A DNA stretch of 37,000 bases from Erysipelotrichaceae bacterium (GTDB lineage Bacteria; Bacillota_I; Bacilli_A; RFN20; CAG-826): positions 1 to 37,000 of the forward strand of contig JAAYCD010000038.1 in assembly GCA_012744375.1 (NCBI GenBank), in the 5' to 3' direction. Below, piece by piece: positions 27,773-35,702 of the stretch (its first letter is position 1; each line of letters starts with the position of its first letter). The position numbers were made by a program, and so were the translations under genes. Under the pieces are notes generated by a model that had not been told where the DNA came from, ran no database searches, and was given only the letters and a program-made list of their open reading frames with translations.

Positions 27773-27994
27773 ATGCAAATCGAAATTTGGCAATTAATAC
27801 TTTATATCGTTCTCGCCCTTATCGCAGGTGGTGCAGCAGGCTTCTTTATCACCAGATATTTATTCCAAAAACAAATTAGAGAAAACCCACCAATCAATGA
27901 AAAAATGATTCGTGCAATGTTCAAAAGCATGGGGCGTACCGCTAGCGAAAAACAAATTCGTGAAGTGATGCGTAGCATGAAAGAAAATCGCTAA
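27773..27994 (+). CDS. yneF: UPF0154 (YneF-like) membrane protein
   Basis: 73 residues: one N-terminal transmembrane helix (about 5-30) with GGAAGFFITRYL, followed by a conserved cytoplasmic tail with NPPINEKMIRAMFKSMGRTASEKQI, the hallmark (quoted here in part of its length) of the YneF/UPF0154 family of Bacillota and mollicutes. Function is unknown; it is a small conserved membrane anchor. It begins 12 nt after efp, probably in the same transcript, with a weak SD-like TAGGT. A bidirectional terminator follows. In B. subtilis yneF lies in the same general region as plsY and parEC, which agrees with the neighbours here. Confidence 0.88.
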   Translation: MQIEIWQLILYIVLALIAGGAAGFFITRYLFQKQIRENPPINEKMIRAMFKSMGRTASEKQIREVMRSMKENR

Positions 27995-28010
27995 TCATCA
28001 ACAAAAAAAT

Positions 28011-28036
28011 AAAGCGCTCTTAATTGAGCGCTTTTT
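28011..28036. terminator. Bidirectional terminator between yneF and plsY
   Basis: AAAGCGCTC-TTAATT-GAGCGCTTT plus TT on the + strand. Read on the - strand the same stem is followed by an A/T-rich tract with seven T. It serves both convergent genes. Confidence 0.88.
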
Positions 28037-28072
28037 AATTATATTTAGTCTTAATACGTAGTATTACTTTTA

Positions 28073-28855
28073 CTAATTTTCAACTTTTTCTTTACTCTTA
28101 ATCCATTTAACTTTCTTTTCGTTTCCTGCTCTTAAACGATTGATATTTTCGTGATGTCTAATTATCATGACCGTGGCTTGAATGGTGATTACAATGGCGA
28201 AAACATAGTTAAAATAAAACAGCGGACCATATTGGAAAATAACCATTAGTTCTAAAGGGATAACGTGGAAAGTAATAAGTGACGAATATACCCAAGTGCA
28301 AACAAATAGCACAATACCAGTGACAATAGAAGAAAGCGAAACGTACTTGGATTTAAAGAGTGTCCCAAAAAATGCAATCGCTCCAAAAATGGTCATAAAC
28401 CAAGTGGTGGTGAGAATCAAACCCGATAAGTTTGAGACAGCTTTTCCGCCTCTAAAACCAGTAAATAATGGGAAAATTCCACCAAGCAACGAACCAATTG
28501 GCGCTACCCAATAAATTGGCCACTGAATCAAATAATTGCCTACTTCCCCATTATACATTTGTAACGCATTTGGAAGTAATGGCATTCCGTTATTAAATGG
28601 CACAAAAGTTAGAATGGCCCAACAAATATATAACGGAGAGACAGTCTTAAATACATCGAAGAAAAAAACAATAAAGAAGTACTTTTTACCCCAGATTCGA
28701 CCGCAATTTGTGGCACCACAATTGTGTGATCCGTAGTCACGTGGATCTTGCTTGAAGATGAGCTTCCCTAATGGAATAGAGATGTTTGCGCTGCCAATAA
28801 GATAACCAAAGATTAGTGATAGTACTGCGACTAATATATTAAGTAATATATTCAT
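28073..28855 (-). CDS. plsY: Glycerol-3-phosphate acyltransferase PlsY, atypical motifs
   Basis: Integral membrane enzyme transferring an acyl group from acyl-phosphate to glycerol-3-phosphate, the first step of phospholipid synthesis. About seven hydrophobic segments are visible. Motif 1 reads DPRDYGSHNCGATNCGR (family: GSGNxGATNxxR), motif 2 LLGGIFPLFTGFRGGKAVS (family: GHxFPxFxxFKGGKGVAT) and motif 3 RHHENINRLRAGNE. Motif 1 has His44 for Gly, and motif 2 has Gly126 for the usual His. At 260 residues it is longer than typical PlsY (about 200), partly from an insertion around 85-118. SD GAGGG precedes the ATG. It is divergent from parE, as in B. subtilis. I am confident of the family, less of full activity. 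Confidence 0.9.
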   Translation of the reverse strand: MNILLNILVAVLSLIFGYLIGSANISIPLGKLIFKQDPRDYGSHNCGATNCGRIWGKKYFFIVFFFDVFKTVSPLYICWAILTFVPFNNGMPLLPNALQMYNGEVGNYLIQWPIYWVAPIGSLLGGIFPLFTGFRGGKAVSNLSGLILTTTWFMTIFGAIAFFGTLFKSKYVSLSSIVTGIVLFVCTWVYSSLITFHVIPLELMVIFQYGPLFYFNYVFAIVITIQATVMIIRHHENINRLRAGNEKKVKWIKSKEKVEN

Positions 28856-28882
28856 TTTTTAGTCCCTCAATTCGCTCTTTTT

Positions 28883-28910
28883 ATTTTACTTAAATGCTTT
28901 TTATTTGCAA
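28883..28910 (-). promoter_or_regulatory. Promoter of plsY
   Basis: On the minus strand TTGCAA (28910-28905), 16-bp spacer, TAAAAT (28888-28883). It overlaps the control region of the divergent parE gene. Confidence 0.55.
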
Positions 28911-28921
28911 CTTAATTTGTA

Positions 28922-28927
28922 TATAAT
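28922..28927 (+). promoter_or_regulatory. -10 box of parE
   Basis: TATAAT within TGTATATAATT, 14 nt before the SD GGGAGG. No good -35 is seen. The plsY -35 lies just upstream, so the two divergent promoters share the region. Confidence 0.45.
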
Positions 28928-28952
28928 TAAGTCTTGCAAAGGGAGGTATACC

Positions 28953-30896
28953 GTGTCAGATAATAGAAAACCAACATATACAGCAGATGACATTCATGTC
29001 ATGAAAGGTTTAGAGGGTGTAAGAAAAAGACCCGCCATGTACATTGGTTCCACGAATAGTCAGGGACTTCATCACTTGGTATGGGAAGTAGTTGACAATT
29101 CCGTTGATGAAGCCTTATCCGGTTATGGAAAAAAGATTGTGGTTACCATGCATAAAGATGGTTCGATTTCCGTTCTTGACGAAGGTCGTGGTATTCCAGT
29201 TGGCATCAACAAAGACACTGGTAAACCTGCTGTTGAAATTGTTTTTACCGAACTGCATTCCGGTGGTAAATTCAATAATGCAGTATATAAAAGCGCTGCT
29301 GGTTTACATGGTGTTGGCGCCTCAGTTACTAATGCATTAAGTGAATGGTTAGATATTAATGTCTACCTTGACGGAAACATCTATCACTTGCGCTTTGAAG
29401 GAGGCGGAAAGCTTGTTGTTCCGTTAGAAATTATTGGGCAAACAAAAAGACATGGTACTTTTGTAAGATTTAAACCTGACAAGAGCATTTTTACTACCGT
29501 CGAATTTAAATGGGATACTATTGCGAGCCACCTTCAAGAAAGTGCTTTCTTAATGAAGGGTGTGGAATTTGTTCTTTCTGATGAAAATACTGGCCAAAAC
29601 GTTAACTATTTATACGAAAACGGCTTGGTTGAATATATTAATAACGTCAATATCAATAAAACGCCAATGTGTGAAGTACTTGATTTTTCAGATACTGACC
29701 CCGAAACGAATATCGATATTGAAGTTGCTTTTCAATACTGCAATCAAGATTACAATGAAACCATTTATTCTTACGTAAACAACGTGAGAACAAGAGATGG
29801 CGGCACCCATGAAACCGGTTTTCGTTTGGGTATTACTAAGGCTGTTAATGACTTTGCGGAAAATTACAAACTCGGCAAAGGCAAGAAACTTGAAGGAAGC
29901 GATATTAGAGAAGGCTTAACTGCCGTAATTTCCCTAAAAATTCCTGAAAATTTCCTAGAATTTGAAGGTCAAACTAAAGGTAAACTCGGTACTCCACAAG
30001 CGACTGCGGCCGTTTCAAATTTCATTTATAATAAGTTAACTTATTATCTAACTGAAAATAAAGAATTTGCCATCACATTAATTAATAAGTGCTTTGCTTC
30101 TCAAGCCGCGCGTATTGCTGCAAGAAAAGCCAAGGAAGAAGCGCGAACAAACAAAAAAACAAAACAAAATCTCATTTTGAGCGATAAATTAACACCTGCG
30201 CAAAGTAAAGATTATAAAAGCAATGAGCTATTTATCGTTGAAGGTGATTCTGCGGGTGGTACTGCTAAAAAAGGTAGAGATCGCTTGCATCAAGCAATAT
30301 TACCACTTCGTGGTAAACCATTAAATACCGACTCGATTTCGATTGAAAAATTAGTCCATAATGAAGAAATCGCAACAATTATCAATACTATTGGTACTGG
30401 GTTTGGCCAAAGTTTTGATTTAGAAGATTTAAAATATGGAAAAATTATCATCATGACTGACGCGGATACTGATGGCGCGCACATTCAAACCTTGTTATTA
30501 ACTTTCTTTTATCACTATATGCGCCAACTAATCGTTAACGGTCATATTTATCTAGCCGTTCCACCTTTATATCGCGTATATAAAGATGACGGAAAACGTG
30601 TTGTTCATGAATATGCTTGGGACGACGAAGGTTTAGAAGCCGCCAAGAAAAAAATTGGCTCAGGCTATAAGATTAGTCGCTATAAAGGTCTCGGTGAAAT
30701 GGACGCTATCCAACTAAAGGAAACGACCATGGACCCAAAAACAAGAATGCTCATCAAAGTGGATATTGAAGATCCTTTCCTTGTGGAAAAACGCGTCAAT
30801 ATTTTAATGGGCAAAGATACTAGCGTTAGAAGAGCTTGGGTTGAAGAAAATGTTGACTTTAGCAAAATCGATACATTTATCAAGGAGGTAAAATAG
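28953..30896 (+). CDS. parE: DNA topoisomerase IV subunit B (ParE)
   Basis: ATPase subunit of the decatenating type IIA topoisomerase. The GHKL ATPase domain has VVDNSVDEALSG, DEGRGIPVG and GLHGVGASVTNALSEWL. The TOPRIM domain has VEGDSAGGTAKKGRDR and TDADTDGAH. ILPLRGKPLNTDS and the partner gene favour ParE over GyrB. I start at GTG 28953 (SDNRKPTYTADD) because GGGAGG lies 6 nt before it. The ORF-track ATG at 28905 lies in the promoter, and the residues it adds are hydrophobic and unlike ParE. Length is 647 residues. parC follows 3 nt after the stop. Confidence 0.95.
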   Translation: MSDNRKPTYTADDIHVMKGLEGVRKRPAMYIGSTNSQGLHHLVWEVVDNSVDEALSGYGKKIVVTMHKDGSISVLDEGRGIPVGINKDTGKPAVEIVFTELHSGGKFNNAVYKSAAGLHGVGASVTNALSEWLDINVYLDGNIYHLRFEGGGKLVVPLEIIGQTKRHGTFVRFKPDKSIFTTVEFKWDTIASHLQESAFLMKGVEFVLSDENTGQNVNYLYENGLVEYINNVNINKTPMCEVLDFSDTDPETNIDIEVAFQYCNQDYNETIYSYVNNVRTRDGGTHETGFRLGITKAVNDFAENYKLGKGKKLEGSDIREGLTAVISLKIPENFLEFEGQTKGKLGTPQATAAVSNFIYNKLTYYLTENKEFAITLINKCFASQAARIAARKAKEEARTNKKTKQNLILSDKLTPAQSKDYKSNELFIVEGDSAGGTAKKGRDRLHQAILPLRGKPLNTDSISIEKLVHNEEIATIINTIGTGFGQSFDLEDLKYGKIIIMTDADTDGAHIQTLLLTFFYHYMRQLIVNGHIYLAVPPLYRVYKDDGKRVVHEYAWDDEGLEAAKKKIGSGYKISRYKGLGEMDAIQLKETTMDPKTRMLIKVDIEDPFLVEKRVNILMGKDTSVRRAWVEENVDFSKIDTFIKEVK

Positions 30897-30899
30897 TAT

Positions 30900-33539
30900 A
30901 TGGCTAATAAGAAAAAACCAGAAATAGTCGAAGAAAATTTTACCGAAAACATCGTCGTACAGCCAATGGAAGATGTCATGGGTGATCGTTATGCCACCTA
31001 TGCTAAATACGTTATTCAAGACAGAGCAATTCCTGATGTTAGGGATGGTTTAAAACCCGTTCAAAGAAGAATTATTTTTACGATGTATCGTAATAATAAC
31101 GTATTTAAAAAACCAACAAGAAAATGTGCTCATACTGTCGGAGCTGTGATGGGTACTTTCCACCCACATGGCGATAGTTCTATTTATGAAGCATTAGCGA
31201 GAATGAGCCAGGATTGGAAGGTGCGTTATCCATTAATCGATTTCCAAGGGAATAACGGTAGTATTGATGGCGATGCTCCTGCAGCATATCGTTATACTGA
31301 ATCACGCTTAAGCGAATTATCTAATGAACTTGTTAGCGATATCGATAAGCAAACCGTTGATATGCAACTCAACTTTGATGATACAGAATTTGAGCCAACA
31401 GTTTTGCCGGCTCGTTTCCCAAATTTACTCGCTAATGGTACTGAAGGTATCGCGGTGGCGATGGCGACTGAAATTCCTCCGCATAATCTCAAAGAGATTA
31501 TTAATGCGATAGTTTATCGAATTGGCCACAAAACTGCAACCATAGAAGATTTGATGCAATTCGTCTTGGGTCCTGATTTTCCTGGTGGTGGCATCGTTTA
31601 TCAAAGTGAAGGATTAAAAAATATTTATCGTTCTGGCCGTGGCCGAATTGAGATTGCTAGTCGTACCGCCATTGTTGAAAATGATGATTTACAGCAAATC
31701 ATCATTACAGAAATTCCTTATAAAACACAAAAAATCCAATTGGTTTTTGAAATTGATAAAATTATTCATGCTAAGGTGGTTGATGGTTTATTGGAAGTAA
31801 GAGACGAGTCTGACTGGAAAGGCATTCGGATTGTTATTGATTGTAAAAAAGACGCTGATTGTGAACTTTTACTTAGATATTTAAAAAACAAAACCGCTTT
31901 AGTAACCTCTTATAGCGCAAATATGGTGGCAATTGTTAATGGTCGCCCAAAAACTTTAAACTTACTTTCATATATTGATGCATACATTGCTCATCAAGTA
32001 GAAGTCATTACAAGGAAAAGCAGATTTGATCTAGATAAATATAAAGCTAGATTGCACATTGTTGAAGGTTTAATTCAAGCTTCTTTGAACATTAAAGAAG
32101 TCGTGGAAATCATTAGAAAGAGCAAAGATAAAGCTGATAGTAAAGTCAATTTGATGAATTTTTATGGTTTTTCTAATGAACAGGCCGAAGCTATTGTTAC
32201 CATGCCTTTATATAAATTAAGTCATACTGACGAAGTAACTTTGGAAAAAGAAAAAGGCCAATTAATTAAAGACATCGCCACATTAGAAGGTATTTTGAGT
32301 GATGAAAACAAATTAAACCGCGTCATCATCAGAGATTTAAAGGCAATTGCTGATAAATATGGTGATGATCGCCGTACCTCGATTGAAGAAAAAGAAAAAA
32401 TTGTTCCAATAGATAAACGTAAGCTAATTGCTAAAACTGATGTCATGGTCGCCTTAACTAGAGACGGTTATGTAAAACGTTCTACTGTTAAATCTTTCCG
32501 TAGTAGTGGCGATAACGTTTTACCAGGTTTAAAGGTGGGCGACGTTTTGGTTGCCGCTGGATTAGTGTGTACAACCGACTATTTGATTTGTTTTACAAAT
32601 CAGGGAAACTATATTTGTATTCCGGTCCATAAAATTACGGAAAATAAATGGAAAGATGAAGGTGTCCATTTAAACGCTTTCTCAACCCTTTCACCAGGCG
32701 AAAAAGTCATTAAAGGTTTAGCAATTACTGACTTTAGAAACGATATATACTTAGGTGTATTAACTAAGAAAGGTCAAATTAAACGTATGCCATTAGATGG
32801 CATTGAAACAAGTAAACGTTCACGTCCAATTCGCAATATGCGTTTAAACGAAGACGATGAAGTTGTTAGTGTGCAAGTGCTTTCTGGTAATAGCAATATA
32901 CTTGTATTAACGAGTAATGGTATGGCTAGCTTGTTTAATGAGAATGATTTAAATATCGTCACCAGCAAAGCTGGTGGTGTGAAATCAATTTTCGGTTTAG
33001 GCGATAATGATACAGTGGCATTTTTATCGTATGAGCCTAACGAAAAAGGCAAATTCATTATGTTTACAAACAAAGGACATTACCGCCTTGTTGATAGTAA
33101 CAAGCTTAATCTCAACAATCGTTTGGGTAAACCTCAAGTTTTAATGCCATGCTTTAAGAGCGATGTTCATAAAGTAATTTGCGCATTTAAGATCGATACC
33201 AAAGCTGATGTATTAAAGACCAATCTCTTCCTGGATAATAATGAGTATTTCGCTTTTGATTTAACCGATTTCAGTGCAACTGATTTAGGTAAGTATGCCA
33301 AGAAAAATATTTCAATTCCTGCCAAGACTTTGGTTAGTGATGTCTTTGATATCAATATTGAAGTAGTGAATGATAAGACGATTTCACACCCAACCAAAAC
33401 ATCTCGTCCAGTTTCTCAAGCCCGTGATGACGATGATGACAAAGATGCGCATGCTTCTGTAACCTCTAATAATGAAGAAGGCAAAAACGAAGATAATGAT
33501 GGCTTTGTTCAAATCTCAATTTTCGATGATTTGGATTAA
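30900..33539 (+). CDS. parC: DNA topoisomerase IV subunit A (ParC)
   Basis: Cleavage and religation subunit that pairs with ParE to unlink daughter chromosomes. The breakage-reunion domain has FHPHGDSSIYEALARM, with Ser93 at the quinolone-resistance position in its sensitive-type form, and AAYRYTESRLS with the catalytic Tyr132. The C-terminal half carries beta-pinwheel repeats. At 879 residues it is longer than B. subtilis ParC (about 806). The extra length includes a low-complexity acidic tail of about 40 residues (RDDDDDKDAHASV and further Asp/Glu/Asn) ending VQISIFDDLD. SD AAGGAGG is upstream and spacing to parE is 3 nt. Confidence 0.94.
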   Translation: MANKKKPEIVEENFTENIVVQPMEDVMGDRYATYAKYVIQDRAIPDVRDGLKPVQRRIIFTMYRNNNVFKKPTRKCAHTVGAVMGTFHPHGDSSIYEALARMSQDWKVRYPLIDFQGNNGSIDGDAPAAYRYTESRLSELSNELVSDIDKQTVDMQLNFDDTEFEPTVLPARFPNLLANGTEGIAVAMATEIPPHNLKEIINAIVYRIGHKTATIEDLMQFVLGPDFPGGGIVYQSEGLKNIYRSGRGRIEIASRTAIVENDDLQQIIITEIPYKTQKIQLVFEIDKIIHAKVVDGLLEVRDESDWKGIRIVIDCKKDADCELLLRYLKNKTALVTSYSANMVAIVNGRPKTLNLLSYIDAYIAHQVEVITRKSRFDLDKYKARLHIVEGLIQASLNIKEVVEIIRKSKDKADSKVNLMNFYGFSNEQAEAIVTMPLYKLSHTDEVTLEKEKGQLIKDIATLEGILSDENKLNRVIIRDLKAIADKYGDDRRTSIEEKEKIVPIDKRKLIAKTDVMVALTRDGYVKRSTVKSFRSSGDNVLPGLKVGDVLVAAGLVCTTDYLICFTNQGNYICIPVHKITENKWKDEGVHLNAFSTLSPGEKVIKGLAITDFRNDIYLGVLTKKGQIKRMPLDGIETSKRSRPIRNMRLNEDDEVVSVQVLSGNSNILVLTSNGMASLFNENDLNIVTSKAGGVKSIFGLGDNDTVAFLSYEPNEKGKFIMFTNKGHYRLVDSNKLNLNNRLGKPQVLMPCFKSDVHKVICAFKIDTKADVLKTNLFLDNNEYFAFDLTDFSATDLGKYAKKNISIPAKTLVSDVFDINIEVVNDKTISHPTKTSRPVSQARDDDDDKDAHASVTSNNEEGKNEDNDGFVQISIFDDLD

Positions 33540-33753
33540 GATATTTAACCAGATAGATAAGTAATAAATTAGTAATAAATTAGTATTACATAAAACTTAG
33601 TTTTATAATAACGGCTATTTTTATTGCATTTATATTAACTTATTTCGGCTCATTCAAAAGCAAGTAAAGACTTTTGTTTATAACAATAGTTAAAATTATA
33701 AAATATTACTCACATTTGTTATCATCAATCGGTTATTATTTATATAGATAAAT
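33540..33753. other. AT-rich intergenic region with 11-bp tandem repeat
   Basis: 214 bases without a gene. It contains AGTAATAAATT twice in tandem (33560-33570 and 33571-33581), then a partial third copy (AGTA). A weak stem ATAAAAC-TTA-GTTTTAT (33590-33606) has too little GC to be a convincing terminator for parC. The yqeG control region is at the right end. I see no small ORF with an SD. Confidence 0.6.
33716..33746 (+). promoter_or_regulatory. Possible yqeG promoter, leaderless arrangement
   Basis: TTGTTA (33716-33721), 19-bp spacer, TATATA (33741-33746), then 7 nt to the yqeG ATG, with no SD. The spacer is long and the -10 only 4/6, so this is tentative. Confidence 0.3.
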
Positions 33754-34287
33754 ATGTTCAAAAAATTCATTCCTTATGCACATGCATCATCAATCTACGA
33801 GATACCAGTGGATTTCTATCATCAAAATAATGTACGTTTCTTGTTGATTGACTTGGATAATACTTTGGACAGCTATCGTTTACAAGTGCCGACCGAACGT
33901 GTTCAACAACTTATTTTGGATTTGAAAAAAAACAACATTGAGCCAGTTGTCATTTCCAACAATCGTTGTAAGCGAGTGTCAAAATACGCCGAATTTCTAA
34001 AAGTAGAGTGTTTGTATTCTGCTAGAAAACCTTGTTCGTATAAAATAAAAAGGTACTTAAAGAAAAGAGGAATTGAAAATTCTGAGACGATGCTAGTTGG
34101 CGACCAACTAATTACCGATGTTTTAGCTGGTAGAGGCGCACACATTCGTGTCATCCTAACAGAAAAAATTGTTAAGGAAGACCAATGGACAACTCGCTTT
34201 AATCGCTTATTAGATTACCCCATCCGTCGTTACTTAAGTAAAAAAGGTTTATTACCAGACTGGAGGAACAAATATGGGCAGAAGTAA
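33754..34287 (+). CDS. yqeG: YqeG family HAD phosphatase
   Basis: HAD-superfamily phosphatase (IIIA type). The nucleophile loop is LLIDLDNTLDS (DxDxT), followed by VISNN, KPCSYKI with the conserved Lys, and MLVGDQLITDVLAG. Length is 177 residues. It is a constant neighbour of yqeH in Bacillota, but its substrate is not settled; bacterial relatives of yeast Gep4 suggest phosphatidylglycerophosphate phosphatase activity as one possibility. No SD is seen before the ATG. It overlaps yqeH by 14 nt, so the two are coupled. Confidence 0.9.
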   Translation: MFKKFIPYAHASSIYEIPVDFYHQNNVRFLLIDLDNTLDSYRLQVPTERVQQLILDLKKNNIEPVVISNNRCKRVSKYAEFLKVECLYSARKPCSYKIKRYLKKRGIENSETMLVGDQLITDVLAGRGAHIRVILTEKIVKEDQWTTRFNRLLDYPIRRYLSKKGLLPDWRNKYGQK

Positions 34288-35413
34288 AAGAGTATTGCGT
34301 TGTTTCCACTGCGGCGCGATTTTGCAATGCGAAAAAACTGAAGAAAAAGGCTATATTTTTCCAGAAACATTCCATCACGCAACACCAATTCAAATTATTT
34401 ATTGCGATCGTTGTTTTCAAACAATGAAAGCATTTAACTTCAGTGAACTAGAACAAAGAATCGATGATGATATTTTACAAATCTTAGATGATGCCTGCGC
34501 AACAGATGCATATATTATTTGGGTTGTTGATTTATTTTCGTTTAATGGAACATTGAATAAAAAAATTGCTGAAAAAGTAAAAAAACTTAATGTTTCCGTT
34601 ATTGGTACTAAAAAAGACTTATTACCTCCAGAAGCAAAGGAAGAAAATCTCATAAACTATTTAAGGGAGCGTTTTTCCGAATACGGTATTGAGCCTACTT
34701 CCATTAGAGTTTATAGCAACACAGATAAAATCGATCCAAAAGAACTCATTGAAGACATGAATGCTGCTCGTAAAGCACATGATGTTTACATGATTGGTAA
34801 CAATTCTTCTGGCAAAACATCATTAATTAATCGTTTCTTAAAAGGTTATGAAAATAAAACTAACCGCCAGATCAAAACAATTAATTATCCTGAAACCCAT
34901 GTCAATGTCCTTGAGATTCCGTTATCTTTATCTTCTTTCCTATATGAACTACCAGGTATTTCTCAAAGCACCTCGGTCGTTGGCAAATTAGAAAAAGAAG
35001 TTGCTAAAATCATCGTGCCGAAGAAAACAATCAAAGTCACGCCACGCATCATGGGTGCAGGCGATGCTATGATGGTTGGTTCATTAGCTGCTTATGAGAT
35101 ACTCAAAGGCAAACCAACGACTTATCGTTTCTATGCCGCTGAAAAAGTTGAAACTAAAAAAGTTTCTTTAAAGAAACTAGATGATGCTATAGCTGAAAAT
35201 AATATGCGCCGTAACGTCCGTCCAGTTTCTGACATCTTAGTCAGTTTCTTAGATTACGATATGTTTGAATATACAATGGAAAGCGATAATCAATGGCACG
35301 ACATTGCCATTGAAGGCTTAGGTTGGCTATCATTCAAAGCGCAAGGCCAAGTCATCCGTGTCCGTTTACCAAAAGGAGTCGCTTTGAAAGAGAGCTTAGC
35401 GAAAATTAAATAA
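34274..35413 (+). CDS. yqeH: Circularly permuted ribosome-assembly GTPase YqeH
   Basis: GTPase needed for 30S subunit assembly. An N-terminal zinc finger has Cys10-x2-Cys13 and Cys44-x2-Cys47. The permuted G domain runs G4 (TKKD, 112-115), then G1 (GNNSSGKT, 175-182), then G3 (225-228), followed by a C-terminal RNA-binding region. G3 reads ELPG, whereas B. subtilis YqeH has DTPG, so the Asp that contacts the Mg-water is Glu here. WVVDLFSFNGT is a family signature. Length is 379 residues. SD GGAGG is 7 nt before the ATG. aroE, which often follows yqeH, is absent. Confidence 0.93.
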   Translation: MGRSKRVLRCFHCGAILQCEKTEEKGYIFPETFHHATPIQIIYCDRCFQTMKAFNFSELEQRIDDDILQILDDACATDAYIIWVVDLFSFNGTLNKKIAEKVKKLNVSVIGTKKDLLPPEAKEENLINYLRERFSEYGIEPTSIRVYSNTDKIDPKELIEDMNAARKAHDVYMIGNNSSGKTSLINRFLKGYENKTNRQIKTINYPETHVNVLEIPLSLSSFLYELPGISQSTSVVGKLEKEVAKIIVPKKTIKVTPRIMGAGDAMMVGSLAAYEILKGKPTTYRFYAAEKVETKKVSLKKLDDAIAENNMRRNVRPVSDILVSFLDYDMFEYTMESDNQWHDIAIEGLGWLSFKAQGQVIRVRLPKGVALKESLAKIK

Positions 35414-35414
35414 C

Positions 35415-35702
35415 ATGTTAACACCAAATCAAAAACGCACGCTAAAATCATTAGCGTCAACATTAAAAATTAGATACCAAATTGGCAAAAATGAAATATC
35501 GGAATCGTTGATTACGATGTTAGACAAAGCCTTAACAGCCCACGAACTTATCAAGGTCGATGTGATGAAAGGTTGCACCTTACCAATTATGGAGGTGGCG
35601 ATCGATATCGCAAATAGTCTTAATGCTGAATTAGTACAAGTGATGGGAAGAGTGATTATCTTGTATCGCAAAAGCAAAGATAATCCGAAGATTAAAATCT
35701 GA
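35415..35702 (+). CDS. yhbY: CRM-domain RNA-binding protein YhbY
   Basis: Small ribosome-associated protein of the CRS1-YhbY (CRM) domain family, linked to 50S assembly. It begins MLTPNQKRTLKSLA, with IRYQIGKNEIS and HELIKVDVMKG, and ends in GRVIILYRKSKDNPKI, matching the family along its whole 95 residues. It starts 1 nt after the yqeH stop codon with no SD, and its TGA overlaps the nadD start. Together with yqeH and the missing aroE it keeps the Bacillota order. Confidence 0.93.
   Translation: MLTPNQKRTLKSLASTLKIRYQIGKNEISESLITMLDKALTAHELIKVDVMKGCTLPIMEVAIDIANSLNAELVQVMGRVIILYRKSKDNPKIKI

Noticed and set aside
28905-28952. Upstream ATG start for parE
   Set aside because: The added residues coincide with the -10 box, and a GTG with a strong SD (GGGAGG) lies downstream.
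28953-33539. GyrB/GyrA instead of ParE/ParC
   Set aside because: Motif wording (ILPLRGKPLNTDS, AAYRYTESRLS), the divergent plsY neighbour and the parE-parC order fit topoisomerase IV better.
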